From the NCBI RefSeq assembly GCF_003609995.1, contig NZ_AP018786.1, forward strand, positions 1,064,001-1,128,000: a stretch of DNA of 64,000 nucleotides. The letters are read 5' to 3'. Shown piece by piece: positions 24,484 through 33,386 of the stretch. The position numbers were made by a program, and so were the translations under genes. Numbering within the stretch: the stretch's first letter is position 1; each line of letters opens with the position of its first letter. Below the pieces are notes generated by a model, which had not been told where the DNA came from, did not search any database, and saw nothing but the letters and a program-made list of their open reading frames with translations. The stretch comes from Sutterella megalosphaeroides. GTDB taxonomy: Bacteria > Pseudomonadota > Gammaproteobacteria > Burkholderiales > Burkholderiaceae_F.

Positions 24484-25164
24484 TCAGTCGCGCTCCAAAG
24501 CGGGCTTTCCTTCCTCCTCGGCCTTGCGGCCCGAACCGAGTAGCCGTTCGATCGCTTTGACAAGAAGCCCGACGAGGACGGCCGAGACGAGCGTTCCTTC
24601 GCGAATCGCGACGGTGTGCCCGAGCGTCGACCAGGCAAGGAGAGCGGAGGCCGCGACGAGCGAGACGTCGTTCGCCACCTTGAGCGTTCCGAACGGACGC
24701 CTGAGGACGAAGGAGGCCGCAAGCACGATGCCTTCGCCCGGCTGCACCAGCGTTTTCGAGCGGATCTGCATGACGATGCCGATGGCCATGAGGCAGTTGC
24801 CGAAAAGGCTCAACCCGAGGTGCGCCGCGTAAGCGTCGGGCAACGCAATCCGGCCGAAAAGCGCCATCGCGCCGTCGATGAAGACCGAAAAAAGGAGGAC
24901 GACCGGAATTTGCAGGAGGTTTGCGAGCGGAAAGTGCCGTTGCAGAAGGAGCACCTGCCCGAGCACGAACCCGACGTTGACGATGAAGGTGCCCGTTCCG
25001 AACGTCATCCCGAAGATTTCCGCCACGGCAAGCGGAAGCGTGCTGATCGGCGTCGTGCCGAGTCCCGCCGTCGTCACGGCGGCGATCCCCGAGGCGGCCG
25101 CGGCCATGCCGCAAACGAGAAGCGGGATGCGAAAAAGAAGCGATGCGGGAGCGGTGGCGGGCAT
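24484..25164 (-). CDS. YczE/YitT-like integral membrane protein
   Basis: The 226-residue protein has five or six predicted membrane helices. It carries the signature TTAGLGTTPISTLPLAVAEIFG, typical of YczE-family membrane proteins, and a similar second-half block (KTLVQPGEGIVLAASFVLRRPFGTLKVANDVSLV). Function in the family is poorly known; transport has been suggested. The frame stays open to a TTG at 25206, but that lies inside the terminator of the upstream small gene, so the ATG at 25164 is preferred. No good ribosome-binding site is seen. The C-terminus is a short charged tail. Confidence 0.8.
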   Translation of the reverse strand: MPATAPASLLFRIPLLVCGMAAAASGIAAVTTAGLGTTPISTLPLAVAEIFGMTFGTGTFIVNVGFVLGQVLLLQRHFPLANLLQIPVVLLFSVFIDGAMALFGRIALPDAYAAHLGLSLFGNCLMAIGIVMQIRSKTLVQPGEGIVLAASFVLRRPFGTLKVANDVSLVAASALLAWSTLGHTVAIREGTLVSAVLVGLLVKAIERLLGSGRKAEEEGKPALERD

Positions 25165-25205
25165 GGGAAGCAAGCGGCAAAACGGTCGAAAGCCGTACAA
25201 AAACA

Positions 25206-25245
25206 AAGGAGCGCCCGCTTCGCGTTTCGCGAAGACAACGCTCCT
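25206..25245 (-). terminator. Terminator after the small membrane protein gene
   Basis: Read leftwards, AGGAGCG...CTTCGCG-AAA-CGCGAAG...CGCTCCT is followed by TTGTTTTTG. It ends the transcript of the gene at 25290-25490. Confidence 0.7.
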
Positions 25246-25289
25246 TGCGACCCCGCGTCAATGCGAGGCTTCCGGGACGGACGTATACC

Positions 25290-25490
25290 TTACCCGAAAA
25301 TCTTCATCCAGAGCCAGGCGGGAATGCCGAAAATCACGAGCCAGACGATCGCCATGGCGGCCATCTGCACGACGTGGCTCTTCGAGATCGAGAGGACGGC
25401 CGGGCCGATCGAATCCCAGACCTTGAAGAGAAGAATGAACGAAGCAACGGCCCAAATGAGGCCGAAAACGATCGTGAAGAACGTGAACAT
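25290..25490 (-). CDS. Small two-helix membrane protein, unknown
   Basis: This 66-residue protein consists almost wholly of two hydrophobic helices (about residues 3-24 and 41-63) joined by a short polar loop (KVWDSIGPAVLSISKSH). It has an ATG start and a terminator directly downstream, which support a real independent gene. No family is recognised. The upstream region shared with the divergent broken gene at 25648 offers no clear operator. Confidence 0.6.
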   Translation of the reverse strand: MFTFFTIVFGLIWAVASFILLFKVWDSIGPAVLSISKSHVVQMAAMAIVWLVIFGIPAWLWMKIFG

Positions 25491-25647
25491 GGGAAAATCC
25501 TTGGCTGATGTTCGGGTGATGAGGATCGCCGAAAAGTCTACGACTTCGGGCTTAATCCGCTCTTAGTCGACGCGGTCCGAAGTCCCGACTATTCTATCGA
25601 ATCCGCCCGACGGCTCCTGCCGTCCGTTTTTTTCCGAGGACCCCGCC

Positions 25648-26383
25648 ATGCCCCGTTTTGAGCTCGTACTTCCCGAAGGCCGCGTACTCCTTCGCAACCC
25701 CGAAACGGGCGAAACGCTCACCCTCTCCGCCGACTCGGGGCCGCTTGTGCTCGGTACGGTCGAGATGCGCTTCGAGTGCGCGCCGCGCGGGCTCTCGGTG
25801 TCGTTGGCGTCGCCCGAGGCGCTTTCTTCGGCTTCTTCGGCATCTTCGGTGGTTTCGGCTGCGGCTCCGGCCACCGCCGAGTCCTTGCCCGCGGAATCCG
25901 CCGACCCCGTCGAATCCGCCGATTCCCTTCACTCCGCGGCGCTTTCCGCGTTTCCCTCGCTTCCGCCCGGGTTCGGGCCCGAGACGGGGCTTCCCTTTCT
26001 CTCGCCCGAAGTGCCGCTCGCGTTTCCTGAGGACGGTCCTCATGGAACGGCTGGATCGGACGCCTCGGACGGCTGGATCGGACGCCTCGGACGGCTCGAA
26101 CGGGTTCTCGGCAAAGCCTCACGTGCGGGTGCTTGAGGCGCCGCTCGAAGCACTCACCGAGTCGGACTTCACGACGTCGCTCGAACGCTTTGCCGCAAGC
26201 CGCAACAACCTCGAAGAGGAAATCGATTTCTTAACCGACATCGAGGGCGATCCCGACGACATCAACGAGCTGCGCGAAGCGCTCGTAGCGCTCGACGAGC
26301 GGATCCGCGCGACCGCCGAACGCTTCGAAGCCTGGCGGGCTGCGGAGAAAAAGCGCGACGAAGAGCGCGGAGCGGCGAACTGA
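25648..26383 (+). pseudogene. Unknown gene disrupted by a 22-bp tandem duplication
   Basis: The first frame starts MPRFELVLPEGRVLLRNPETGETL and runs through an Ala/Ser/Pro-rich middle, but stops at 26136. The second frame, open to 26383, encodes a charged helical C-terminus (TSLERFAASRNNLEEEIDFL, then NELREALVALDERIRATAERFEAW). Between them a 22-bp unit occurs twice in tandem (26047-26068 and 26069-26090). Deleting one unit joins both frames into one protein of 237 residues, with no homology break visible. As written, the cell would make a 162-residue truncated product. The C-terminal part could also be started at ATG 26042. The family is not recognised. Confidence 0.8.
26047..26096 (+). repeat. 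22-bp tandem duplication causing the frameshift
   Basis: Two exact 22-bp units (26047-26068, 26069-26090) plus the first six bases of a third. The length is not a multiple of three, so it shifts the reading frame by one. Confidence 0.95.
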
Positions 26384-26419
26384 ATCCCTTTCGTTTCGTT
26401 TCGATTCGATCCGCTCCGC

Positions 26420-27376
26420 TCAAGCGAAGGTCGACACCCAGGCGAGGAGCGCCGGAAGGCTTGCCTTCGCGTCCCTGCGGCCGAGCTCGTACGCACGGCG
26501 GATTTCTTCGGGCTTGTGGGTGAGGCGGGGAATGCCGATAGGTCGGGCGGGACGGATCACAAAGGCGCGGCCCTCCTTCGAACGCTTTTCAACGAGCGCC
26601 TGAGCGGCCTCATAGACGCGGCCGCTCTCTTCGAACGCCCGCACGAACTTCGGGTAGCGCCGATAGACAAAGCGCGCCGCCGCGGCATCGAAGTCCCGCA
26701 CGCGATGTTCGCGCGGGTGCGTGAGGATCACGATGTTGCGGGCAAAGCCCATGGCTTCGAACGCGGCCAAAGGGACGCGGTCCGTGCAGCCGCCGTCAAG
26801 AAGCTTCATCCCGCGAAATTCCACGACGGGCGAAACGTAGGGAAGCGACGCGGACGCGCGCAGACCGTCGATTTCGGCCGTGAGATCCGGAATATGGAGG
26901 TATTCGCAGCGTCCCGTTTCAAGGTTGCTCGCCGCAGCAACGAAACGAACGGGCGACGTCCGGAAGGTTTCCCCGTCAAAGGGATCGAGCTTTTCGGGAA
27001 TCTCCCGGTAGCAGAAGTCGGGGTCGATGAGGTTTCCCGTCCGCAGCCAGCGGCGCACCGAAAAGAAGCGGTCGTCGCGACAGAAGCGCTCGTAAAAGCG
27101 AATGCTGCGGCCCGGTTGCCCCGAGACGAACGACGCCCCGTGAATGGCGCCCGCGGATACGCCCGCAAGACCCCCGACGGGAAGCTCCTCTTCGTAGAGC
27201 ACGTCGAGCACACCCGCCGCGTAAATCCCGCGGCATCCGCCCCCTTCGACAACGAGACCGATCGGTCGAGCGGGATCGGGGTTCAAGGCGGGAAGGTTTG
27301 AGCGCAGGAAGGGGGTGTCGTCGATGGAATCGGTGAAGTCGGCGGTCATGGCGGGGAAAAACGGGGAAGGCTTCAT
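26420..27376 (-). CDS. Patatin-like phospholipase (RssA/YjjU type)
   Basis: This 318-residue protein has the oxyanion glycine motif EGGGCRGIYAAGVL (44-57), the nucleophile elbow GVSAGA with Ser74, and the catalytic Asp in LLDGGCTDRVPL. Together they form the patatin Ser-Asp dyad. No signal peptide is present, so it should act on membrane lipids from the cytosol. The start is taken at ATG 27376 (MKPSPFF); ATG 27349 is an alternative, and the frame is open much further but reads as antisense of the adenine deaminase gene. It is the last of three leftward genes (esterase, ade, patatin) with gaps of 95 and 125 bp. Confidence 0.88.
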   Translation of the reverse strand: MKPSPFFPAMTADFTDSIDDTPFLRSNLPALNPDPARPIGLVVEGGGCRGIYAAGVLDVLYEEELPVGGLAGVSAGAIHGASFVSGQPGRSIRFYERFCRDDRFFSVRRWLRTGNLIDPDFCYREIPEKLDPFDGETFRTSPVRFVAAASNLETGRCEYLHIPDLTAEIDGLRASASLPYVSPVVEFRGMKLLDGGCTDRVPLAAFEAMGFARNIVILTHPREHRVRDFDAAAARFVYRRYPKFVRAFEESGRVYEAAQALVEKRSKEGRAFVIRPARPIGIPRLTHKPEEIRRAYELGRRDAKASLPALLAWVSTFA

Positions 27377-27501
27377 GAGGCAAACGGGCAATCCGCCCAT
27401 CCTACACCGCAGACCCGACGCAAAAGCGCCCCGCACGTCTTTTCGGGATGCTCGTCGACCGGACGATCGATGCGCATCCCGAATCCGATCATCGACTTCG
27501 A

Positions 27502-29295
27502 TCAGCGCTCGGCGTCGACCGCGACGTGTTTCCAACCGAGGACGTCGAAGAGTCCTTCGTCCGTGACGCGCAACGCGGGAATGACGGGAAGCGCGAGGAA
27601 CGCCAACGTCATCACGGGCTCCACCGCGTCGCGGATGCGGAAGGTTTCGCGCGCGACGCGGTAGACATGTTCGAGTTCGGCTGCAATGCTTTCGCCCGTC
27701 TCGAAGCTCATGAGGCCCGCACAGGGAAGGGCGAGTTCGGCGAGAACGCGTCCGTCCTTGACGACCGTCATGCCGCCCCCGATTTCGCGCAGGCGTTCCA
27801 CGGCGGCATGCATGTCCGCGTCCGACCCGCCCGCAACGACGATGTTGTGACTGTCGTGCGCGATCGTCGTTGCGACCGCTCCGGGCATGAAGGCGTCCGC
27901 CTCGACGTAGCCCGAGAGAATCCCCGTGCCGACGGTGCCGAGCGCGTGGTGCCGCTCCAAGACCGCTACCTTGACGAGCCCCGGGTTGAGGGCCGCGTTG
28001 AATTTCCCCGCTTCCGTACGAACGGTAAGTTCCCGGGCCGTCGTGAGAATTTCGTGCGGAACGAGCCCGATCACGCGGGCGCGACCCGAGGGGACGTCGA
28101 CGGCGAACGTATCCGCGTCCACGCGCCCCGTGCGCACGCGCGAAAGCACCCCTTCGGGGCGAAGCGGAGCACGCAGGGGAGCCGACAATTTCCCGTCGCG
28201 CGACGTGAGGCGCCCGCCGTGGTAGGTCGCGCGCACGCGGAAGTTCGTGAGGTCGTCGACGACGGCAAAGTCGGCGCGACGCCCCGGAGCGACGGCGCCC
28301 GATTCCGTAAGACCGAAACGGTTCGCCGCATTGATCGTGGCCATGCGTACGGCCGTCATGGCGGGTACGCCCGCCGCCACCGCCATGCGGAGGTGTTTTT
28401 CCATATGGCCTTCGAGCGCGATGTCCGCGGGATTCGCGTCGTCGTTGCAGAACATGCACATATGGGCGTTTTCGGGCGTGACGCCGCGGATGAGTTCGGG
28501 GAGGTTCTTGGCGGCCGACCCCTGGCGGATCATCACGCACATGCCGCGACGGATGCTCTCGCGCATTTCTTCAAGGGTCGAGCACTCGTGGTCGCTCGTG
28601 ATCCCCGCCACGACGCACGCGGAAAGCGCTTCGCGGAGCACCCCCGGCGCATGACCGTCGATCGGACGTGCGAGCGTTCGGGCGTCGAGGAGCTTTTGAA
28701 GGAGGTCGGGGTCTTTCCCGAGCACGCCCGGAACGTTCATGACTTCGCCCAAACCCAGAACGCGCGGGTGCGCGTAAAAGGGTCGAAGCGCTTCGGCGTC
28801 AAGCGTCGCCCCCGCGTGCTCGAAGGGGGTCGCGGGAACGCACGAGGGGAGCATGAAGCGGATGTCCAGGGGCAGGCCTTCGGATGCTTCCAGCATGTAC
28901 CGAATCCCTTCGGTCCCAAGCACGTTCGCGATCTCGTGCGGGTCCGCAATCACGACTGCCGTCCCGTGCGGAAGGACGAGTTCGGCAAAGCGCTCGGGAA
29001 CGAGCATCGACGACTCGATATGAACGTGTGCGTCGATGAAGCCCGGCAGCAAAATGCCGCCCTCCAAGTCCACGGTTTCGAGGGCTTCGGCCGAGCCCGT
29101 CGGGACGCAGTCGACGACGACGCCGTCCGTGACGAGCACGTCGACGTCCGTCAGAAAGGTGCCCGAGAAGACGTCGGCAACGGTGCCGTTCGTGAAGCGC
29201 ACCTCGGCGGGCGTACGGTGCGTGGCGGCGTCGAGTCGGCGCTCAAGCTGCTCGCGTGTCACCGCGCGGAGCGCGGACTGCGTGGACTGAAGCAT
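27502..29295 (-). CDS. ade: Adenine deaminase
   Basis: This 597-residue amidohydrolase matches AdeC in length and layout. An N-terminal composite beta domain (FTNGTVADVFSGTFLTDVDVLV) leads to the metal motif LLPGFIDAHVHIESSMLVPE. Further metal and active-site blocks follow: VIADPHEIANVLG, ARPIDGHAPG, ITSDHECSTLEE and CNDDANPADI. The C-terminal region (TIAHDSHNIVVAGGSDADM) is characteristic of the family. It converts adenine to hypoxanthine and ammonia in purine salvage. The ATG at 29293-29295 is preceded by AAGGGA. The longer upstream frame has no similarity and runs antisense into the esterase gene. Confidence 0.95.
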   Translation of the reverse strand: MLQSTQSALRAVTREQLERRLDAATHRTPAEVRFTNGTVADVFSGTFLTDVDVLVTDGVVVDCVPTGSAEALETVDLEGGILLPGFIDAHVHIESSMLVPERFAELVLPHGTAVVIADPHEIANVLGTEGIRYMLEASEGLPLDIRFMLPSCVPATPFEHAGATLDAEALRPFYAHPRVLGLGEVMNVPGVLGKDPDLLQKLLDARTLARPIDGHAPGVLREALSACVVAGITSDHECSTLEEMRESIRRGMCVMIRQGSAAKNLPELIRGVTPENAHMCMFCNDDANPADIALEGHMEKHLRMAVAAGVPAMTAVRMATINAANRFGLTESGAVAPGRRADFAVVDDLTNFRVRATYHGGRLTSRDGKLSAPLRAPLRPEGVLSRVRTGRVDADTFAVDVPSGRARVIGLVPHEILTTARELTVRTEAGKFNAALNPGLVKVAVLERHHALGTVGTGILSGYVEADAFMPGAVATTIAHDSHNIVVAGGSDADMHAAVERLREIGGGMTVVKDGRVLAELALPCAGLMSFETGESIAAELEHVYRVARETFRIRDAVEPVMTLAFLALPVIPALRVTDEGLFDVLGWKHVAVDAER

Positions 29296-29390
29296 GGGTT
29301 TTCCCTTGGTTGTCAAGAACTGCGCCCATGATAAACGAGGGACGCCGCTTCGGGTGACGGGGAGTTGGAAGGCGGCCGACGTTCGTCCGC

Positions 29391-30341
29391 TCACGGCATC
29401 CGGAGCCAAAAGTTCTTCATCGCGTCGTACATCGCGGGCCAAAAGACCGTGCCGTGCACCTCGTCGGGGAATCGCCGCACGATCACCTCGACGCCTCCGC
29501 GACGAAGCACCTCGGCGATACGCTCTTTCGCGGGGGCCGACCGATCGAGCGCCCCGACGGATCCGCGTCGGGGACGTTCGGCGTAGGCGAGGTAGACGCG
29601 CTTGCCCGCCCATTGATTCGGCCGAGTTTCGTGGAATGCGTCCGCCCAGCGACCCCCGTCCCACCAAAGGCTCGGGTCGATCGCAATGAAGTCGTCCCAG
29701 GCGTCGGGCCGTTCCAAGAGCGCATGGAGCGTGAAGAGCCCCGCGTAGGAGTGGCCCGCCAGGACGCGTCGTGCGGTCTCTCGTCCCGACAAGCGCTCCG
29801 TCTCGCGCTGCCAAGGGTCCGACAGCCAGTCGAGCATTTCGGGCGCACCCCCGCCCGCGCGTTTCCTTCCGGGAAGCGGCTCTCCGCGCCGGTCGATCGA
29901 GGAGGCCGTGGGCGTGAGCGCGTATTCGCGCTTCCGAGCGTCCGAGGTCGTTTCGATGCCCGCGACGACAAAGCCCGCAAAGTCGCCCGCAAAAAGGCGG
30001 CTCTTTTCGATCGCACCCGCGTAAGCGACGGTCGTCTCGAAAAAGGATTCCGCATCGAGAAGGTCGATCACCGCAACGGACCCGGGATGCGTCGGAACGC
30101 GCAGCCGCCGCCCGAATCGAACGGAGCGAATGCCGGATTCATGCTCGATTGCAGGAACCGATTTCGGTTCGGCGGGTTTCCTCGAACCATCGGCCGTTTC
30201 GGCGGTTTCGGTATCGGGAGCCGCAGGAGCCGCCTTGGCCCGAAGGGCGAGAAGCCCCGAAGCGGCAAGTCCCGCCAGGGTCTTGAGGGCCGTTGCGCGC
30301 GTGATGCCCGCCGCAGGGGTCGGGCTCGGAAGTCGATCCAC
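29391..30341 (-). CDS. Exported alpha/beta-hydrolase esterase (IroE/Fes-like)
   Basis: The 316-residue protein has an N-terminal signal-like segment (TRATALKTLAGLAASGLLALRAKAAPA), then a putative-esterase domain. The nucleophile elbow is AGHSYAGLFTLHALL with Ser198, followed by FIAIDPSLWWDGG and a C-terminal His in FPDEVHGTVF. This pattern fits enterobactin/salmochelin esterase IroE and related siderophore hydrolases. The start is GTG (30339-30341), supported by AAAGGACG six bases upstream. A possible Fur box at 30364-30382 would fit iron control, but no siderophore receptor is nearby, so the substrate remains open. Confidence 0.75.
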   Translation of the reverse strand: MDRLPSPTPAAGITRATALKTLAGLAASGLLALRAKAAPAAPDTETAETADGSRKPAEPKSVPAIEHESGIRSVRFGRRLRVPTHPGSVAVIDLLDAESFFETTVAYAGAIEKSRLFAGDFAGFVVAGIETTSDARKREYALTPTASSIDRRGEPLPGRKRAGGGAPEMLDWLSDPWQRETERLSGRETARRVLAGHSYAGLFTLHALLERPDAWDDFIAIDPSLWWDGGRWADAFHETRPNQWAGKRVYLAYAERPRRGSVGALDRSAPAKERIAEVLRRGGVEVIVRRFPDEVHGTVFWPAMYDAMKNFWLRMP

Positions 30342-30363
30342 GATGCGTCCTTTAAAAGAATAT

Positions 30364-30382
30364 GAAAACGAGAATCGTTACG
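30364..30382 (-). promoter_or_regulatory. Possible Fur box upstream of the esterase
   Basis: GAAAACGAGAATCGTTACG matches the 19-bp Fur consensus at 13 positions and lies 23 bp before the esterase GTG. The remaining spacer to 30590 shows no further clear element. Confidence 0.35.
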
Positions 30383-30589
30383 GATTCTATAGGAACCAAG
30401 TGCAGCCAGAGAGCCTCGGACGACTCAAGCCGTCTTCAACGTCGACCGATCGCCTAGGCCAAGGTATAGAGGGTTGTCCGGTCGAATTTGCTACGCTCGC
30501 AGTATCCGATCGATGTGCGCTAGACCTCCCTTCGGAGTCGTCTTCGCGTCGCTTCGGCGTTTCTTTTCCCGCCCGTTTCCGGTGACGCC

Positions 30590-32689
30590 ATGTCGTTTGT
30601 CGCAGCGTTTTTCTTCGATTTTCTCCGGCGAGGCGTCCGTGACGGGCGACCCGCGGAAGCACGCGCGCGCGGCGTGCTCGGGGCGGGCCTCCTTGCGCTC
30701 GCAGGTTCGGCGAGTGCGACCGCGGTAGCGGATGCTCCGAATGCACCGAGTGTTCCGACGGTTCCGACGACGCCCGCCGCAGTCGACCTTCTCTCCTCCG
30801 CCTCCGTTCGGGTTCCCTTTCCGAAGCCCGTCACGCTTCGCATCGGTCGCATGAGCGGCCCCGCGGACCTCGACGCGAGTCTCGACGAGCCGGTGCTTCT
30901 CTTTTCGGATTTCTTCTCCGATCGGGTTTCGATCGAGTGGGTGGAAATTCCGGCGGCGGACGCCGCCGACACGTTGAAGCGCGAGCGGCCCGACTTCGTC
31001 TTGGCCTATCCCTCGTTTATGGCCGATGCTGCCGCGGCGGGGATCACGCTGCACCAGGTGGCGGCTCGAAAAACGGCCTATGCCGAGTCGGCCGGGCACT
31101 CGGTCGGAACGGCGCTCGTCGTGCTCGACGCGCGTAGGAACCTCCGTACGCTCAAGGATTTGAAGGGAAAGCGCCTTGCCGCGGACCTTCCCGAGTCGAT
31201 CACGGAATTGGCGCTTCTCGATCGGGTGCGCGAGTCGGGCGAAGACCCCTGGCACTACTTCGGCGACATCATTCATCTCTCGGCCGCCTACCCGAATGCC
31301 GTGGCGGCCGTCCTGGGGGGCGGCGTCGACGCGGCGGCGTTGCCCACGTGCCTTCTTGAGTCGCTCGAGCGTTCGGGCCTCGTGGCGCCGGGCCTTTTGC
31401 GCGTCGTCGACGGCGTTCTCGACGGGCACCTCGCCTGTCGGCGCACGTCGGCGCTTTTTCCCGACGTGAGTCTCTATGCGTTCGACTGGACGCCCGAACC
31501 CGTCGTGCGCGACACGACGCTCGCGCTCCTTTCGCCTCCCGCACCGAGTGCGGGATTGCATGCGGTGACGCCGGGGAGTCCCTCCTACGGTTGGGTGGCC
31601 TTTTCGCCGGGCGAAGATTTGACCCGTCTGTATCGGTCGCTTGCGGCGGGTCCCTACAAGTACCTGCGTGAGTATTCGCCTTCGGCCCTTTACGAGCGCT
31701 ACGGCACGTACGTGAACGCGGCGCTCTTGCTCCTTCTCTGGCTCGTTGTGAACGAAGTGCGGTTGCGAAGGCTCGTCTCCGTTCGCACGCAAAGCCTGCG
31801 GAAGGCCCTGGCCGACCGCGCGCGGCTTGAAGTCGAAGCGCGTCGGGCACGGGCGCGCTTAAGCGGCCTTGAAAAGCGCAGCATCGTCAACCAGATGTCG
31901 GGCATGATCGCGCACGAAATCCGATCGCCCGTGGGGTCGATCCGCAATTTCGCGGCCGTTCTGAAGCTGCTCCTGGCGCGCGACGGCAACACGAATGCCG
32001 ACATTCGCACGGCGCTCGACGGAATCGACGGCGAGGCGCTTCGCATCGCGGGGATCGTCGATCGGGTGCGCCGCTACGCGAAGGCGCAGCACGGCGCGCA
32101 GGTGCCGTGCGACCTCGTCGAGATCGCGCAGCGGGCGCTGCGCGCTTTGGACCTGAGCAAAACCGACCACGTCCCCGTGGTGCTCGATTTGCCCGAGCGA
32201 GCGCCCGTCAAGGGCGATCCTCTCGAACTCGAGCTCCTGATTCTGAACCTCATCAAAAACGCGGCCGAAGCCTCGGCCGAGTCGCCCGACGCGAAGGTGG
32301 CGCTCTCGCTCGCCGAGATTTCGCCCGAGGACGACCCCGCGGGGTGCGCGCGCATTCGCCTCACGGTCGAGGATAACGGCCCCGAACTCTCCGACGCGGG
32401 GTTCGAGCGCCTCACGGCGGGGTTCGACTCCGTGAAGCCCGAAGGGCTCGGTCTCGGCCTCGGGATCGTGCGCGGGATTGCCGACAGCCACGGGGCGACC
32501 ATCAAATTCCGCCGCCGTCCGGGCGGAGGCGTCGTTGTGGACGTCGTCTTCGAAATGCTCGTCGAAAACGAAGAGTCGGACGATGCGGACGAACCGCATG
32601 AATCGTCCGTCCCGTCTCCCGACGCACCGAATTCCGCCGCGGCCGACGCGGTTTCGCCCCCGGGCGCCGAGCCGAGCCGCCGCGCGTGA
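30590..32689 (+). CDS. TtrS-like sensor histidine kinase
   Basis: The 699-residue protein has an N-terminal export segment, a PhnD/TtrS-like periplasmic binding domain (about 80-365; VTLRIGRMSGPADLD, NLRTLKDLKGKRLAADLPES), a membrane helix (YVNAALLLLLWLVVNEV) and a coiled linker. The cytoplasmic kinase has the H-box MIAHEIRSPVGSIRNFA (His about 441), the N-box LILNLIKNAAEAS and the G-box LGLGLGIVRGIADSHG. The layout is that of tetrathionate sensor TtrS, but the ligand may differ. It precedes a FixJ/TtrR-like regulator and a flavoprotein reductase, so it probably senses that enzyme's acceptor. The Ala/Ser/Pro C-tail is disordered. Confidence 0.87.
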   Translation: MSFVAAFFFDFLRRGVRDGRPAEARARGVLGAGLLALAGSASATAVADAPNAPSVPTVPTTPAAVDLLSSASVRVPFPKPVTLRIGRMSGPADLDASLDEPVLLFSDFFSDRVSIEWVEIPAADAADTLKRERPDFVLAYPSFMADAAAAGITLHQVAARKTAYAESAGHSVGTALVVLDARRNLRTLKDLKGKRLAADLPESITELALLDRVRESGEDPWHYFGDIIHLSAAYPNAVAAVLGGGVDAAALPTCLLESLERSGLVAPGLLRVVDGVLDGHLACRRTSALFPDVSLYAFDWTPEPVVRDTTLALLSPPAPSAGLHAVTPGSPSYGWVAFSPGEDLTRLYRSLAAGPYKYLREYSPSALYERYGTYVNAALLLLLWLVVNEVRLRRLVSVRTQSLRKALADRARLEVEARRARARLSGLEKRSIVNQMSGMIAHEIRSPVGSIRNFAAVLKLLLARDGNTNADIRTALDGIDGEALRIAGIVDRVRRYAKAQHGAQVPCDLVEIAQRALRALDLSKTDHVPVVLDLPERAPVKGDPLELELLILNLIKNAAEASAESPDAKVALSLAEISPEDDPAGCARIRLTVEDNGPELSDAGFERLTAGFDSVKPEGLGLGLGIVRGIADSHGATIKFRRRPGGGVVVDVVFEMLVENEESDDADEPHESSVPSPDAPNSAAADAVSPPGAEPSRRA

Positions 32690-32701
32690 CCGACGCGTTT
32701 T

Positions 32702-32732
32702 TCCTCCGTTAGGAGGGGTACGATTTTTTTGA
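32702..32732 (+). promoter_or_regulatory. Small hairpin plus T-run between kinase and regulator genes
   Basis: CCTCC-GTTA-GGAGG (about 32709-32722) is followed within about 10 bp by a run of seven T (32725-32731). It is too weak to be called a full terminator and may attenuate read-through. Confidence 0.3.
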
Positions 32733-32742
32733 GATACACCCC

Positions 32743-33384
32743 ATGACCACACCGACTCTCCCTCTCATTCGTATTGTCGACGACGACGAAACCTTTGCGG
32801 GCTCGCAAAAGCTCTTCCTTCAGGCGATGGGCTGGCACGTGCAGACCTATTCGAGCGGGCGCGATTTTCTCGCCTTCGACGATGCGGAACGTCCGGGCGT
32901 GCTCATTCTCGACGTGCGCATGCCGGGGATGACCGGTATCGAACTCTTCGACGCGCTGCTCGGTCGCAAAGCGCTCCTTCCCGTTGTCTTTCTGACGGGG
33001 CACGGCGACGTCGACATGGCGGTGCACGCGTTGAAGCGCGGGGCCTACGATTTCCTTCAGAAGCCCGTCGACCCCGTTACCTTGAATGCGGTCGTCGAAG
33101 CGGCCGTGCGGCACTCCCGGACCCTTGCCGAATCGAAGCGCAAGGTCGAAGAGACGAAGGCGATCTACGCGTCTTTGACGCCGCGCGAGCGCGAAGTCGT
33201 GCGCCTTGCGGCCCTTGACCGCTCGAACAAGGTGATCGGGGAAGAGCTCGGCATTTCGCTTCCGACCGTCAAGATGCACCGCGGGAACGGTTTTCAGAAG
33301 CTCGGCGTGCGCGGCGCGCTCGAAGCCTTCTGGCTACTCGAATCGATCGGGGTCGTCGAAAAGGGCGGCCGCTCGGAGGACTGA
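32743..33384 (+). CDS. TtrR/FixJ-like LuxR-family response regulator
   Basis: This 213-residue protein has a receiver domain with acidic pocket DDDE (13-16), phospho-acceptor Asp57 (LILDVRMPGMTG), Thr85 and Lys107. A LuxR-type helix-turn-helix follows (SLTPREREVVRLAALDRSNKVIGEELGISLPTVKMHRGN). It is the cognate regulator of the kinase 53 bp upstream. Its stop is two bases from the flavoprotein ATG, which strongly suggests one transcript. By analogy to TtrSR it would activate the reductase operon in response to the periplasmic signal. Confidence 0.93.
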   Translation: MTTPTLPLIRIVDDDETFAGSQKLFLQAMGWHVQTYSSGRDFLAFDDAERPGVLILDVRMPGMTGIELFDALLGRKALLPVVFLTGHGDVDMAVHALKRGAYDFLQKPVDPVTLNAVVEAAVRHSRTLAESKRKVEETKAIYASLTPREREVVRLAALDRSNKVIGEELGISLPTVKMHRGNGFQKLGVRGALEAFWLLESIGVVEKGGRSED

Positions 33385-33386
33385 CC

